Below, in pieces: positions 45,801-57,100 of a DNA stretch of 64,000 nt. Under the pieces are notes generated by a model that did no database searches, was not told the origin of the DNA, and saw only the letters and a program-made list of their open reading frames with translations. The DNA lies in contig NC_056003.1 of NCBI RefSeq assembly GCF_018446385.1, forward strand, positions 23,495,198-23,559,197. The letters are read 5' to 3'. The position numbers and the translations under genes were made by a program. The DNA comes from Zingiber officinale (taxonomy: Eukaryota > Streptophyta > Magnoliopsida > Zingiberales > Zingiberaceae). How positions within the stretch are numbered: position 1 is the stretch's first letter; the number at the start of each line of letters is the position of its first letter.

Positions 45801-47666
45801 ATTGATCAACTTTGGCCGATGCCCTTCGAAAAGACAGTTTATGTTCTTCCATAGCTAATTCCCCCAGATAGAGCTTAGTAGATATTTCCAGTGGAAGTGA
45901 TTTTGCAGTGAGTTTAATACATGAATTCCTCTTTTCATATAGATCTCTCATCAATGAAGATGTGTAGACTACATGATACCTATAATATGATGACAGACAA
46001 ACATTTAGTATTCAATCTTTTCAAAAAAATCAAAGCTATATTGTTCTGTGCCTCAAACTATTTTAAGGAAATATATTTTTATACCCACTGTTTTAGAGCA
46101 TATTTACTAGCAAGAAATGGAGGGATAGGATACAGGAAAAGCAAGTTTGTGTTTACCCTTGCTTACTTGGAGAGTACCATGAAGAATGGAAGAGTTGTTT
46201 CTCTTATTTACTTGGAGAAAAATGGGAGGGAGGATAGCAAATATAATTTCTTATTGTTATGATCCTTGGAGATAGCTTTAACATCTCACCTTATAAATTG
46301 AACCAAAGTTTGGCAAATGCGTGTGAACTTAAGGCATGCTAAGAGGTGATATCCTAATGTTGATAATTGGTGATGATTAAAAGCTTGATAAATTATGATA
46401 ACATAAAAATGGTTTATTGCTGATAATTTAAAATTGGTTAATCCGCAAAAGAACTTTGGCTCGCTATTATATTTGAATTCTCTCTAGAAAGTATAATTCA
46501 TGCACATCTATCTTGAATCCTACTTTGCACATTTGTGCTCATTCTCTATTAATTTTGGCAGGTTGATTATTGAGTTGCTTATGCTATTAGTTGTAATTTC
46601 TCCTTAAAGGTATGCTGTTTAGTTATGTTCTTCACTCTAACATTAGTCAAATAATGCATGCCAAGAGAAGTTCACTCTTCAATGGGCCAAGCTCAAGCAA
46701 GGCGTGATCAATTAGGTGCCAAAATCATTACTTTTTGAGGGCATTTCACTCAACTAGGGTTTTGCAAATTCTGGTCCAAAGGACTGAGTATTTATAGGTG
46801 CCAAAGTCATTAAAATGTTATCATAACTTGAATAGTAGCCCAACATTATGGTGTTGTCGGCCATGTCATTGAGTTATTGTGTTGTGTTAGTCATGTTTAG
46901 GAAATTATAGTTTTAGTGACCATTAAAGTAGTACATAAGTATTAAACTTATCTCACCCGCACATCTAAAAAATTGTAATGCTTATGAATGGAACATGTGT
47001 GCGTGTATATATATAGGCATTGTAGGTCAGGTACTATTCCTGCACATGAAGAGGATTTATGCACCATCAGAAAGATTTACTTTTGTATGAGTATGAAATT
47101 GTAATTTTTAGCATGGGTCTGTTTTATTTTGAAGAATCAGTTTAAGGTTATGAACATGATGTTCGCTTATAGGCTTACGACTCAAAAACTAGAGATATGC
47201 TCCAAAAAAAAAAAGTACCCTTCATCCGAGCAAATTTACCATGATTTTGAAGGTAACAAAGCAATTGTGCGGCCCAATTTCAAGTTTCAAAAAGACCCTA
47301 ACCCTAATCTAAGAATGAATTTTCGATTTTTCTTAGCAGCTGTTCGACTCACTATAGTAGGATAACGAAGAATTGGAGCAGAGATCGGAAAACGAACCAG
47401 GCCTTGCAGACGACGGAGCATCGGACCAGATCGAAATGGTCGAGAAGGGAAAAGATCGTGCAGAGGAGGTCGACGTCGAGAGAGTAAATCGAGCGGCTGC
47501 CTGTCAAGCTCCTTTTTCCACCGCTGCCTCCGCTTCCGCGTGACTCTGCGGCGAAGCCGCGGTGCCCATCGCTACCGGAAGGTTCTATCGTCAAGTTACT
47601 TTTGCCGCCGCCGCCGCCTGCCCTTGCATCAAAGTCGCTGTACCTGCCGCGGTGGGAGGCGTCCAT
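27704..47666 (-). CDS. F-box protein with C-terminal WD40 repeats (At3g52030-like SCF substrate receptor)
   Basis: Nine exons join in frame to 470 residues: 47666-47398, 45979-45782, 42492-42438, 41541-41443, 38700-38597, 29631-29542, 29344-29202, 28292-28208 and 28073-27704. All introns are GT-AG. A Gly/Ser/Arg-rich leader precedes an F-box at about residues 62-90 (SLDVDLLCTIFSLLDHFDLV, then RCSVVCKAW), which should bind SKP1. WD40 blades follow, with typical endings such as KVLRLWSAKSC, SKLCIWRRHG, GRVRVFDMYSG, GYAHCWDIR, GVLRILDQRTG and KFIRIWRF near the C terminus. It probably selects a target for ubiquitination. The gene spans 20 kb because introns 2, 4 and 5 (3.3, 2.7 and 9.0 kb) hold transposons. 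All splice sites and the frame are intact. The start at 47666 is the only reasonable Met. Confidence 0.93.
29632..31065 (-). other. First part of F-box/WD40 intron 5
   Basis: This is non-coding. At 29950-30480 the composition becomes more balanced, with an ORF (30218-30499 plus) of no recognised family. It may be a decayed gene or element piece; no motifs support a function. Confidence 0.4.
31066..31290 (-). mobile_element. tRNA-derived SINE-like element (family B)
   Basis: Read on the minus strand it has an A-box-like ttggctagaggg and a degenerate B-box-like gattaattccc, and ends with ccatgatttacctccc and gggtgaacgtaatcacc. The catgatttacctcc block also appears in the neighbouring SINE at 31440-31640. 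Ends are approximate. Confidence 0.5.
31430..31640 (-). mobile_element. tRNA-derived SINE (family A, copy 2)
   Basis: On the minus strand gatctagtggttagtatg (A-box region) is followed by ggggttctagtctcgg (B-box region) and then tacatgtctccctcatgccc. The order and wording match the copy at 13122-13265, in opposite orientation. Ends are approximate. Confidence 0.6.
32600..32810 (-). repeat. 3' LTR of the nested Copia
   Basis: 211 bp. In element orientation it starts TGTTCAATACTTCTGAA after the purine tract ttgagggagag and ends CTTTTACA. It matches 36283-36463 over most of its length. Confidence 0.85.
32861..36248 (-). pseudogene. Copia polyprotein remnant (gag end, protease, integrase, RT, RNase H)
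   Basis: Open pieces on the minus strand are 36248-35997 and 36069-35533 (zinc knuckle, protease), 34977-34708 (integrase: HAPKFLWGDAVLTACFLIN), 34253-33924 (RT: WVFTLKFKVDGTIDRYNARL, YQLDVKNAFLYG), 33653-33378 (KYRRLVGKLIYLT) and 33130-32861 (RNase H). The pieces are in different frames with stops between them. The protease motif reads NFGAS where working copies have DSGAS. Confidence 0.85.
36283..36463 (-). repeat. Truncated 5' LTR of the nested Copia
   Basis: 181 bp equivalent to the first part of the 3' LTR; the last 23 bp are replaced by unrelated sequence (36240-36282) leading straight into a gag remnant. Confidence 0.8.
39042..40146. mobile_element. 1.1 kb non-autonomous DNA transposon, hAT-like, with 8-bp target duplication
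   Basis: Imperfect terminal inverted repeats (left caacgtttgaaatgtcgttt; right, reverse complement, taaggtttaaaatttcgacc) are flanked by a perfect 8-bp direct repeat TGTATACC at 39034-39041 and 40147-40154. An 8-bp duplication is the hAT hallmark. The left third is very GC-rich and built from repeated ggaggcgtcccc/gcgccgg motifs; the rest is extremely AT-rich with an ATT microsatellite. The ORF at 39053-39451 reflects the GC block. It lies in intron 4 of the F-box/WD40 gene. The superfamily is inferred from duplication length only. Confidence 0.75.
39834..39866 (+). repeat. (ATT)n microsatellite
   Basis: About eleven consecutive ATT units inside the hAT-like element. Confidence 0.95.
40155..41442 (-). 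other. Rest of F-box/WD40 intron 4
   Basis: Non-coding. It has poly-A/T tracts at about 41018 and 41190 but no element ends or gene content that I can support. Confidence 0.5.
41905..41997 (+). repeat. TG-rich degenerate microsatellite
   Basis: Alternating tg, gcatggg and cac units (for example gtgtgcgcgcacacacatga) in intron 3 of the F-box/WD40 gene. Confidence 0.85.
42784..42954 (+). mobile_element. Au SINE
   Basis: The sequence has an A box in tggcacaacggtaaag, a B box in ggttcaagtcgtgg, then the diagnostic Au core atgcagggtaaggctgtgta and ccttttcccaagaccccgc, ending near caccggactgccc. This matches the plant Au SINE family closely. It is in intron 2 of the F-box/WD40 gene, antisense to it. 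Internal promoter boxes are slightly mutated. Confidence 0.9.
42955..45781 (-). other. Rest of F-box/WD40 intron 2, with a possible frameshifted gene relic at 44829-45060
   Basis: This is mostly AT-rich non-coding sequence. On the minus strand around 45035-44829 two overlapping frames read GFDFDGTDHANFGVLEDEES and ALICLASGDSYDGWKLYAGS, which look like one coding stretch broken by a frameshift. I do not recognise the protein and no start or splice context was found. Confidence 0.35.
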
Positions 47667-48089
47667 CCGACTCTGGTCTTTTGTAAGCCACGCGGGGATA
47701 CATCTAGAGCTCCTTTTATCTTTAGAAAATGTATGTATTCTCTGATACAATAATATGATTTTTTTTATGAAAAATATCGAGAATAATATGTGAGTCAAAT
47801 ATTATTTAAATAATATCAATTGAGTGTGATTTAAAAAATACAAAAAAAAATATAAAGGAACTATTACCATTATTATTCCTAACCAAAAAAATATATCAGA
47901 TTAAATTCTAAATATTCCTGATATCAAATAAATAATTAACATTATTAAAACTATAATTAATACGATTCCAATTAGGAATCTTTTTCTTCATATAATTTAG
48001 AATAGATTATTCACTTCTATCTGTATGTCCAATACTATCAACATTATCTATTGATTTATTCGGCCCACATCTATGTTCTACCTTTCCTA
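47667..48089 (-). other. Upstream region of the F-box/WD40 gene
   Basis: This contains the 5' leader and promoter. The GC-rich coding sequence gives way to AT-rich sequence at about 47710. No telo-box or clear TATA was assigned. Confidence 0.45.
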
Positions 48090-49195
48090 GAATAAGAATC
48101 GGAATGAGAATCATAATATTGTGGAATGGGCATGAGTATGAGCATAAATATCACTCTTAAAAATAATATTTGGTTGGCTGAATATTTTCTATCGGAATAA
48201 ATTAAAATTTCCTCTTTTACCCTTAAAGAAAAATAAGAAAAAAATTAGATGTAAGAGAAAGTTGAATGTGAGATAAAAATATGATGAGAGAGACTGATGA
48301 GAGAGAAAGTGTGATAAGAGAAAATGAGAAAAGATAGTGTAATGGAAAAGAGCATGATGATAGAAGATGAGAGAAAAAATATGATGAGAGAGGATGAAGA
48401 GAGACAGAGTGTAATGAGAAAAAATGATAAGAGAGTGTGTGATGGGAGAGATTGAGGAAAGAGAAAGAATGATGAGAGAGAAAGTATGATAAGAGAAAAA
48501 GTGTTATGAGAAAAAATAGGAAAGCGAATGTGATGGGAGAGATTGAGAAGAGAGAAAGTGTGTTGAGAAAAAAAGGGAGATAGTGTGATGGGAGAGATTG
48601 AGGAGAGAGAAAGTGTGATGAGATAGAAAGCATGATGAAAGAGAAAGTGTGATGAAAGAAAGAGAAAAGAGAGTGTGATGTGAGAGATTGAGGAGAGAGA
48701 AAGTATGATGAGAGAGAAAGTGTGATGAGAAAAAAAAATAGAAGATGAGAGTGTGATGGAAGATATTAAGGAGAGAGAAAGTGTGATGAGAGACAAAGTG
48801 TAATGAGAAAAAAAAAAGGAAAGTAAATGTGATGAGAGAGATTAAGAAGAGAGAAAGTGGGTGATAAAATGAGGAGAGAGAAAATATGATGAGAGAACAA
48901 GGAGAGAGAAAATGATATGAAAGAAAAATTAAATAAATATATTTTGATATTTGATATTAAGGGAAAAAATTTTAGTTCTGGGTCAAGGGTATTTTTGGAA
49001 TAAAGGAATATTTTAATTGTTGAAAATAAAGTAATGACTCATTAAAGGGAGGAGATATGGGAATGAGTCATTACCCAATTATAAGGATTCATTCTCTTAT
49101 TTGTATTTTCATTCCTATAATCCAAACATCAACAATGGTAATTAATGATTGTTATTCTTATTCATCACTCTTATTCCTTTAAACCAAACGCCTCC
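48090..49195. mobile_element. MITE-like element with expanded GA-rich interior
   Basis: The left part gaataagaatcggaatgaga and the right part, reverse-complemented (gaataagagtgatgaataag), form diverged terminal inverted repeats. The right side carries ttaaaccaaacgcc, common at MITE ends in plants. The middle is a long purine-rich tract. I could not fix a target duplication, so boundaries are approximate. Confidence 0.5.
48235..48935 (+). repeat. Degenerate GA-rich minisatellite
   Basis: About 700 bp built from variants of gagagaaagtgtgatgagag and gggagagattgagg. Minus-strand ORFs across it (48223-48796) are Ser/Leu/Ile/Phe-only translations of this tract and not genes. Confidence 0.92.
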
Positions 49196-49599
49196 TAAAT
49201 GATTAATTTAAAGACTTAGATGGACAATTTTAAATTGGGCAAAAATCGTCATTTGTCAAATAGGCCCTCTTTTAAAAATTAAATAAATAAATAAATCACG
49301 ATCTGAAATACTTTTAACATAGGTCTGATTACCCAAAGGCATAGCACAAATAATAGGTATATGATATTTTTAACATAAGGATTAGGGGTTGATTTTTAAA
49401 AAATAATGATTTGAAGTTTATCCATCATGTGCCTAACATTTGTATACCCTGCATTTACTTCTCTTCATATTTGTGGAGCCAACACTAGGGGGTCTTTAAG
49501 ATAGCAAACCTATTTTTTTTAATATAGGTCTAGTTCAAAATTTTATATTTCTAAATAGGGTTTAGTGCTTAGGATTTGAATCACAACCAACTGCTACAC

Positions 49600-52500
49600 T
49601 TAGTAGAAGTTAGCAATCAACTACTATATATTACAGTAGATATATGTTAATTTTTATACAATCAATCATGATGTTCATTTAAAATTTATTGGTGTCATGG
49701 AATCCCCTTCATTTGTTTTTGCTTATTAAAATATTATTTTAACTATGTTGTTATTTTTCGATGAGCAAACATTAATATAGATAGTCATTCTATTGTAGAA
49801 ACTAGCAATTAGCTGTTACATATTATAACAGCTACCTCCTATCTTTTATACGATTGATCATGATCATATAATATTCATTTGAAATATAATAAATGTCGTG
49901 GAGTTTTTTTCATTTGTTTTACTCATTGAAATATTATTTTAACTATATTATCACTCTCAGGCCAATAAGCAAAATAAACATAAGACAATGACACTGTTAT
50001 AGAAGTTATCAACTAACTGCTACATGTTATAACAGTTACCTGCTAACTTTTACCCACCGATCGTGATCAGCTAATATTCATTTGAAATATAGTGGGTGTC
50101 ATAAAGTCTCCTTTATTTTTTTACTCATTGAAATGTTATTTTAACTAGATTATCACTCTCCAATAAATGAAATCAACATAAGATAATAATACTTTTATAG
50201 AAGCAAGTGACCAGCATCTACCTGTTAACATCTACATAGTCGATCATAATTAGATAATATTGATTTCAAATGTAATATGTGTCATAGATGTAGGACCGTT
50301 GCACTTGAGAGGGGGTGAATTATGTGATTTTTAAAACTTTCTTTTTATTATGAAATTAAGTACGCAGCAAAAATAAAACTAAATAAAAATGGAAGCAAAA
50401 CAAAGAGAAGCAATCTCTAACACATGTTTGTTTTATTTGGTTCGGAACCTTTGACGACTTCTACTCCAAGGCCCTACTCGTTGAGTGCTTTCATTGGATA
50501 ATCACTATAAGCTCAGAAAAGTTACAAAAGTTTAAGTACAATGTAAGAAAAGCAAAGTTATACCAACAACAAAAGAAATGGATTTTTAGTTACGGGTTAT
50601 CAGGGTAGCCTTTCGGTGTTGTAAGACTCTTTTGGGAGTAGCGCGCAAGTACGAAAGTTAGAGTGAGTGATGCATTAAAGCCTCTAGTCAAATTCCTTTT
50701 TATAGACTTTTTCTGAGCGCCCGAACCACCTCCGAGTGTCTGGATTGCTAACGTGGTTGTACCTCGATGAAAGTCTATCTCTGAAGATTTATCCATCTCT
50801 ATGTGCCTGGACTCTGACATGTACCGACTTATTAGCATCTGTTACCTCAGCTAGACACCTCCCTTGGTTTGGGCCAATCCAGACACCTAGACTCGGTCCA
50901 AGTGCTTGGATCCTTTCCAGACGCCTAGAACCCCTTTTTCCAGCTAACTTAAACTTTAATTTCTGCACCATAATGTTAGCACTACAAGCAATAACATGGA
51001 AATGATAGTAGTAATATAGTTAACAGTCTCTGGAATGTCAGGTTTTAACTTTGAGCTTCGCCCTAAATTAGACTGACGTCAATTGTTTCCTCAACTAGTA
51101 ATGTGTCCTCACTAGATTTCTCCTCAAGTTGTTTACCTTTATTTACAAGTTGCAATCAGTTAACTTGCCTCTTAACCTATCAGGTCTTCCTGCCAATTTC
51201 AGGTCCACAAATCCAACTGGACTTTGGTCAACTGTTAGGTCTTGGACAACTGACGTGTTTGCACCTTAGCGAAAGTCTATCTCTAAAGATTTATCCATCT
51301 TCAGGCGCTTGGACCTATTCAGGCGCTTGGACTCTGACGTGTATCGGCTTATCAGCGTCTACCACCTCAACTAGATGCCTCCCTAGGTTCGGGCCAATCC
51401 AAGTGCCTTGACCCGGTCTGGGTGCCCAGATCCTTCTCGGGCGCCTGGAGCCCCTTTTTCCAACCAACTTTGAACTTTAATTCCTGCACCATAATGTTAG
51501 CATACAAGCAATAACATGGAAATGAGAGTAATAATATATTTGATAATCTCCGGATTGTCCGGTCCTGACTAAGCTTCACTAAAAGCTTAGGTCGAACTGA
51601 CGCCTATTGTTCCCTCAACAGGGAATTCATCCCCACTGGATCTCTTCTTCAATTGCTTACATTTATTTATCATTTGCAGACACTTGACTTACCTCTTGAT
51701 CCACCAAGTCTTCCTATCAGTTGTCAGGTCCATAGACCCAAATGGATTTCGATCAACTGTTAGGTCCTACAGACCATCTGAACTTCATGTCAATTATCAG
51801 GTCACTCCTTGACATATCTGGACCGCGTGCCAATTATCAGGTCCTCGGACCTAATGAATTTCAGCCTAGTGTCAAGTTATCGAGACTCGTCAATTTCTGC
51901 ACATTTGGTAACAAGGTTAAACAACACACCATCCAACTTTAATCGATTTGTTATTCATCAAAACCTAAGTTTGACTATTGGTACTAACTGCACCAACAAT
52001 AAAGTCCCCTTCATTTGTTTTAATCATGTTATCACTCTCTAATAAACAAAATAAACCTAAGATAATGTTACTATTGTAGAAGCTAGCAACTAGTTGTTAT
52101 ACGTTGTAATAACTACTTGCTAGCTTCTACACAGCTGATAGTGATCAACTAATCTTAAAAAATATTTGAAATATAATAAATGCTATAGAGTCTCATTCCT
52201 TTGTTTTACTTATTAAAATATTATTTTAAACATGTATCACTCTTCATTAAACAAAATAAACATAAGATAATACCACTTTGTACAAACTAGCTAGCAATCA
52301 GCTGCTACATATTATAGCAGTTACCTACTAGCTTCTATATGATCAATCATAATCAAATAATATTTATTTAAAATGTAGTGGATGTCATGAAATCCCCTTC
52401 GTTTGTTTTACTTATTAAAATATTATTTTAACCATATTATCACTCTCTAATAAATAAAAGCAATATAGATAATGATACTGTTATCGAAACTAGCTAGTAA

Positions 52501-52615
52501 CCAACTACTACCCGTTGTAGTAATTATCTGCTAACTTTTACGAGATCGATCGTAATCAAATAATATTCATTTGGGATATAGTGAATATCATGAAGTTTCC
52601 TTCATTTGACTCATC
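49600..52615. repeat. Satellite-like array of about 180-bp units, interrupted at 50289-51998
   Basis: Units carrying tagcagttacctactagctt-like and attattttaaccatattatc-like blocks recur near 49605, 49795, 49985, 50165 and, past an insertion, near 52075, 52290 and 52490. Spacing is roughly 170-215 bp and divergence is high. Each unit includes an imperfect inverted motif around a central attataacagctac. No coding content is present. Confidence 0.75.
50289..51998 (-). mobile_element. LTR-like insertion (probable solo LTR or small LTR element) in the satellite array
   Basis: The insert starts tgtaggaccgttgcac and ends ctgcaccaaca, TG...CA, with ataga (left) and ataaa (right) as a likely 5-bp duplication with one change. 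Removing it restores a satellite unit. Inside, about 350 bp starting near 50759 is repeated near 51259 (offset about 500 bp). Motifs such as gggcgcctgga echo the 19-bp unit of the SIRE-type LTR at 15243, so it may be a related LTR; the orientation is a guess from that. Confidence 0.6.
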
Positions 52616-53141
52616 GAGAACACACTAACAACAAACACAGGAAATTGAACTAATCAAAATTTATAACAAGAAAACTTCTGAAATAAGAAAAATGAGAAGA
52701 TGAAAAAAACTATCGTGCAAATATGATGCCCCTTTTTCAAAAAAAAAAAAACTACATGGGAAGGAAAAGTTAAACCTAAATTAAAGAAAGGAGGAAGAAC
52801 AGAGAAGGTTTTTTTTTTTATTTTTGTTTTTGGAAGCTTAAACCAAAAGCACTGAACCAAATTCAGAAACATAAAATTTTTTAAATCAGATCTTATTAAG
52901 GATGCTAATACGATTATATATATAAAATTCGTCCCATTTAAGATTAGTTGTTCCTCCACTTTGGCAATCTGTAAACTGAAGAAGTGGGTCCTCATACAAA
53001 TTTTTTTGCCAGACTAAAGACACAAAAAGCTCCTAGCAACATGTATGTTTAGTTCTTCATAGCCTCGGCATGCAGCTTCAATTGTAGCTTCAAACCCTCC
53101 TGGAAGAGGAGGATAGATGGAAGAGGCTCCTCAAGCTATTC
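52616..53141. other. AT-rich spacer
   Basis: No gene, element end or RNA gene recognised. Confidence 0.5.
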
Positions 53142-53603
53142 TTGCTCTGTCTGCTACTCTTTTCGGTCCAGCTGATGGAATATTCAGGCGGTTCCAGATC
53201 AATCTCCTCCAGCTCTTCGACAGCGTCACGATCTCGTGCGAGTCCCACAGCGACTGTGCGAAATCCATATGAGCGCTACGGCGCCATCCAGTTTGAAGCG
53301 CGAGGGGCGGCAGTGGGTGGAGCTGCCCTGCGGGGCGTGGAACTCGTCGATCGGCTTGGGGTTGCTGGACTGCGCGTGCCACTGCCTTCAGCAGCTCCAC
53401 CGGCGAGTCCTCCTCGTGCTGCTGCGCTCCGGAGAGCGTCTCATGGCGGCGCTCGGTGGGCGGTAGTAACGGGAGTGCGTACGTGGCACGTGAATCTGGT
53501 CGGCGAGGCTTCCTGCAGGCACTGTATCGATGGAGAAAGACCTCAAAATTATTGCAATAGAAATATAGAATATCTAACACTATGTTTGGGAGGGAGGGAG
53601 TGA
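53142..53603. other. GC-rich block with overlapping ORFs on both strands, unassigned
   Basis: Open frames of about 150 residues exist on both strands (53142-53603 plus, 53580-53131 minus), in strong contrast to the AT-rich surroundings. Neither translation resembles a family I know. It could be an exon or exon relic of a gene, or GC-rich transposon content. I cannot choose the strand. Confidence 0.35.
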
Positions 53604-53939
53604 GGGGAAGGAACGTGTTAAGGAGGGGAAGGGGAGAGAAGGGTAAATTTTACTCCTGCATGCACGGATTAGGTACAATTTATTACACCTCAAATGGGTA
53701 TAAGGAAGGAGAAGAAAACTTGTTCTAATTTTATCCCATTCTATCCCTCCATTAATCGAAGAGGTTTGCGTGGTCAACCTTGACAAACTCGGCGTCCTAG
53801 GACTTGAGGTCCTCATCAGATATCCCAGATCTGACAATGTCCTCGGAGGAGGAATTAGAGGCGGCAACATCGACTTACAGTACTTAACCACATTGATTAG
53901 GATCTTGGAGGAGATGTTAGTTTAGAGGATGTCGTTGTG

Positions 53940-54184
53940 TGTCGACGATAGAATTTATATACTTTATTAATGATAATACGTGGTATACAAATATCATTAC
54001 AAAGTTAAAAATAGAAAAACACATAAAATAGAAAAACATATAAAATAGTATAAAACAAATAAGTATTTTCTAATAATAATTATTCTCTAATAATTATGAA
54101 GCAAATAAGTATTTCATAATAATAATTATTCCCTAATAACTAGGAAACAAATAAAAATTTACTAATAATAATTATTTTCTAATA
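53940..54184 (-). repeat. 3' LTR of the SKP1-inserted Copia
   Basis: 245 bp, rich in taataataattatt. It differs from the other LTR by small indels and several substitutions, so the insertion is not recent. Confidence 0.9.
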
Positions 54185-54190
54185 CGTCTC

Positions 54191-57100
54191 TCAAGATGGT
54201 GTCCCAGAAATAACACCAATCTTGCTACAAATAACAAACAGCCGATGTTGAGAAAGTGACTTGGTAAGTACATCATGCAACTGATCCTCAGCCGAAATAT
54301 GAGTAACTCGTAATTCAGAGGTCTGCACCAGATCACAAATAAAGTGATAGGTGGTACCCAGATGCTTCACCCGAGAGTCAAAAACAGAATTAGCTGAAAG
54401 ATAGGTGGTACCCAAATTATCAGTGAAGAGCACAACAGACGTGGTAACCGGAAGAAACATGTCTATCAAATGTAACTTAATCCATTGGATCTCAGATGCC
54501 GCAAAGGCAATGGCGCGATATTCAGCCTCAGTCGAAGAACGCGCAACTGTGCGCTGTTTGGTAGATTTTCAGGAAATCGGATTAGCACCCACAAAAATAA
54601 TAAATGCACTTATAGAACACCGATCATCTGGATCTCCTGCCCACTCTGCATCGGAGAAACCATGAAAAGTAAGAGGTGTATCTACAAGAAGACGAATGCC
54701 AAGATCCCTGGTACCATTGAGATATCGAAGTAGACACTTCACAGTGCCCAATGTGTCTCTAAAGGAGCATACATAAACTGTGACAGCTTGTTGACCACAA
54801 AGGAAATATCAGGACGAATTATACGAAGATGTTATAAGCTCCCAACCACTTGTCGGAACTTAGTCGCATCAAAAAACGAAGACTCATCATGTAAAGTAAG
54901 ACAAGAGCCAACAGCAATAGGAGTAGAGACTGTCTTGGAGTCAAGTATGTGGTGTTTGGAGAAAAGATCAATGACATACTTTTGCTAAGACAAGAGAAGA
55001 CCATTTGAAGTTGGGCAAACCTCAACACCGCAGAAGAGGGAAAGAGCCCCAAGATCCTTAATCATAAATTTTGCACGAAGTTTACATACTATGACGTCAA
55101 CAGAAGAAACATCACTCCCTATAATGATTAGATCATCAACATATACAAGGAAATAGATAAGAGTATCATCCCGAAAATAAATAAATAAGGAGGTGTCAGC
55201 CCGAGATGCGACAAAGATAAGAGAGACCAAGAAAGCGCGAAGCTCCAAATACCAAGTGCACGGAGCCTGCTTCAGGTCATAAAGCGTCTTATGCAAATGA
55301 CACACATGATCAGGAAACTCAGCACTGTGCATACCCGAAGGTTGCACCATATAAATCTCCTCTTCAAGGCGACCATTAAGAAATATATTGTTGACATCAA
55401 GTTGGCGAAGACACCACCCCTGATTCGCAGTCAGACTAAGAACAATCCGCATTATTACTGGATTAATAACATGGTTGAATATATCATGAAAGTCAACACT
55501 AGGATGCTGATGAAAATCATTGACAACAAGGCGAGCCTTATACCGATCAATTGAGCTATCAGAATTACGCTTAATGCGAAACACCCACCTGTTACCTACA
55601 AGATTTTGGTCTGGCGAAGGTGAGACAAGAGTCCAAGTCTGATTACGGAGAAGAGCATCATACTCTTCATGTATGATTTGTACCCAATTCGGATTTTTGA
55701 GCACCTGCGTGACAAAGGAGAGTTCATAGGATTGTGGAAGACTAGTATGAAGAAGATAATTTGGATTGGATTTGTAGATGACATTTTTGGAGCGAGTTTG
55801 CATGGGATGTTGGTTTTGAGAAGCGAGAGGGGATAGAGAGGCGGTGGGCTAGAAGGTCGGTCGCCACCAGATAGCGTGGACGACCCGACAACAAGAGGCG
55901 GTGATGGCGACGACCATAACAGCGGTGAAGAAGTCGGTTGCGAGCAGCTACGGCTAGTGGCAGGCTGCGGAACCGATGCCGGAGGGTCGCATGAGAGGAC
56001 TGTGCAGTAGAGATCTCAGAATCAATGTCTATTACTGTGGAATCCAAAGAGGAGGTGATGACAAATGGAAAAACATGCTCCACAAACTTAATATGACAAG
56101 ATACAAAAACTCTTTTGAGAGTGACATCATAGCACAGGAAGACACTCTAGGTGAGTGAATAACCAAGGAAGACACAAGAGGTTGACTTCGGATCAAGCTT
56201 GTGGTGAGAGTAGGGGCGCAACTACGGAAAGCATAGACACTCAAAAACTCGAAGCTTAGAAAGATCAGGAACGGTGGTAAACAATTTTTTAAAAGAGAAC
56301 ATGTGGTAAGGACGACCTTAGGCATGCAGTTAATCAAATAGACTGCCACAGCAAAAGCATAAAGCCAAAAAGTGAGTGGAATAAATGCTCTGTGCAATAA
56401 AGTGAGACCAGTTTCGACAATATGACGATGACGACGTTCAGAGTATCCATTGTGTTTAGGAGTGTGTGGAAGAGTGGTAAGGTGACTAATACCATAAGTA
56501 ATACGAAAGGAGCGAAGGGCTAAGAATTCACCTCCATTGTCACTGAAGAGTGTTTTGATAGTCATCGAGAATCGATTTTTAACAAGAGTTTTAAATGCAA
56601 TAAAGGTTTAGTATACATCCGATTTTTTACGTAAGGGATAAAGTCATATATACTTTGTAAAATGATCAACAAAGATAACATAATACTTGAGTCCATCAAA
56701 TGATGATATAGGAGATATCTAAACATCAGAAAAGATAATATCCAAAGGAGCACCAGACGAAATACTAGATTTATGAAAGGGCAATTTATGACTCTTATTA
56801 ATATTGCACGAAGTGCATGAAAAATTAAACAAAGTATCCGCAAAAAATGAAAGACCCAAGGATAACAAAAAACATTACAAAACATCTAATGACGGATGAC
56901 CTAAATGACTATGCCATAAGGAAATAGATGACGAGACAGACACAGAAAAAGCGGAAGGGGATGATAGCGAAGACGTAAATTTTGGCCAGTAATAGACACC
57001 ATCTCTATGGACCCCACTAACCAATGTCACTCTCATACGATGATCCAACACCTGAAAATAAGAATAAAAGAAAAGGAATATAATAGGATTAGTAGCATAA

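Noticed and set aside
48223-48796. Two long minus-strand ORFs (136 and 183 codons)
   Set aside because: They are translations of the GA-rich minisatellite, made only of Ser, Leu, Ile, Phe, His and Pro, with no domain.
27704-53755. Functional pairing of the F-box/WD40 gene with the nearby SKP1-like sequence
   Set aside because: The SKP1-like copy is a broken pseudogene and both families are large in plants, so nearness is most likely chance.
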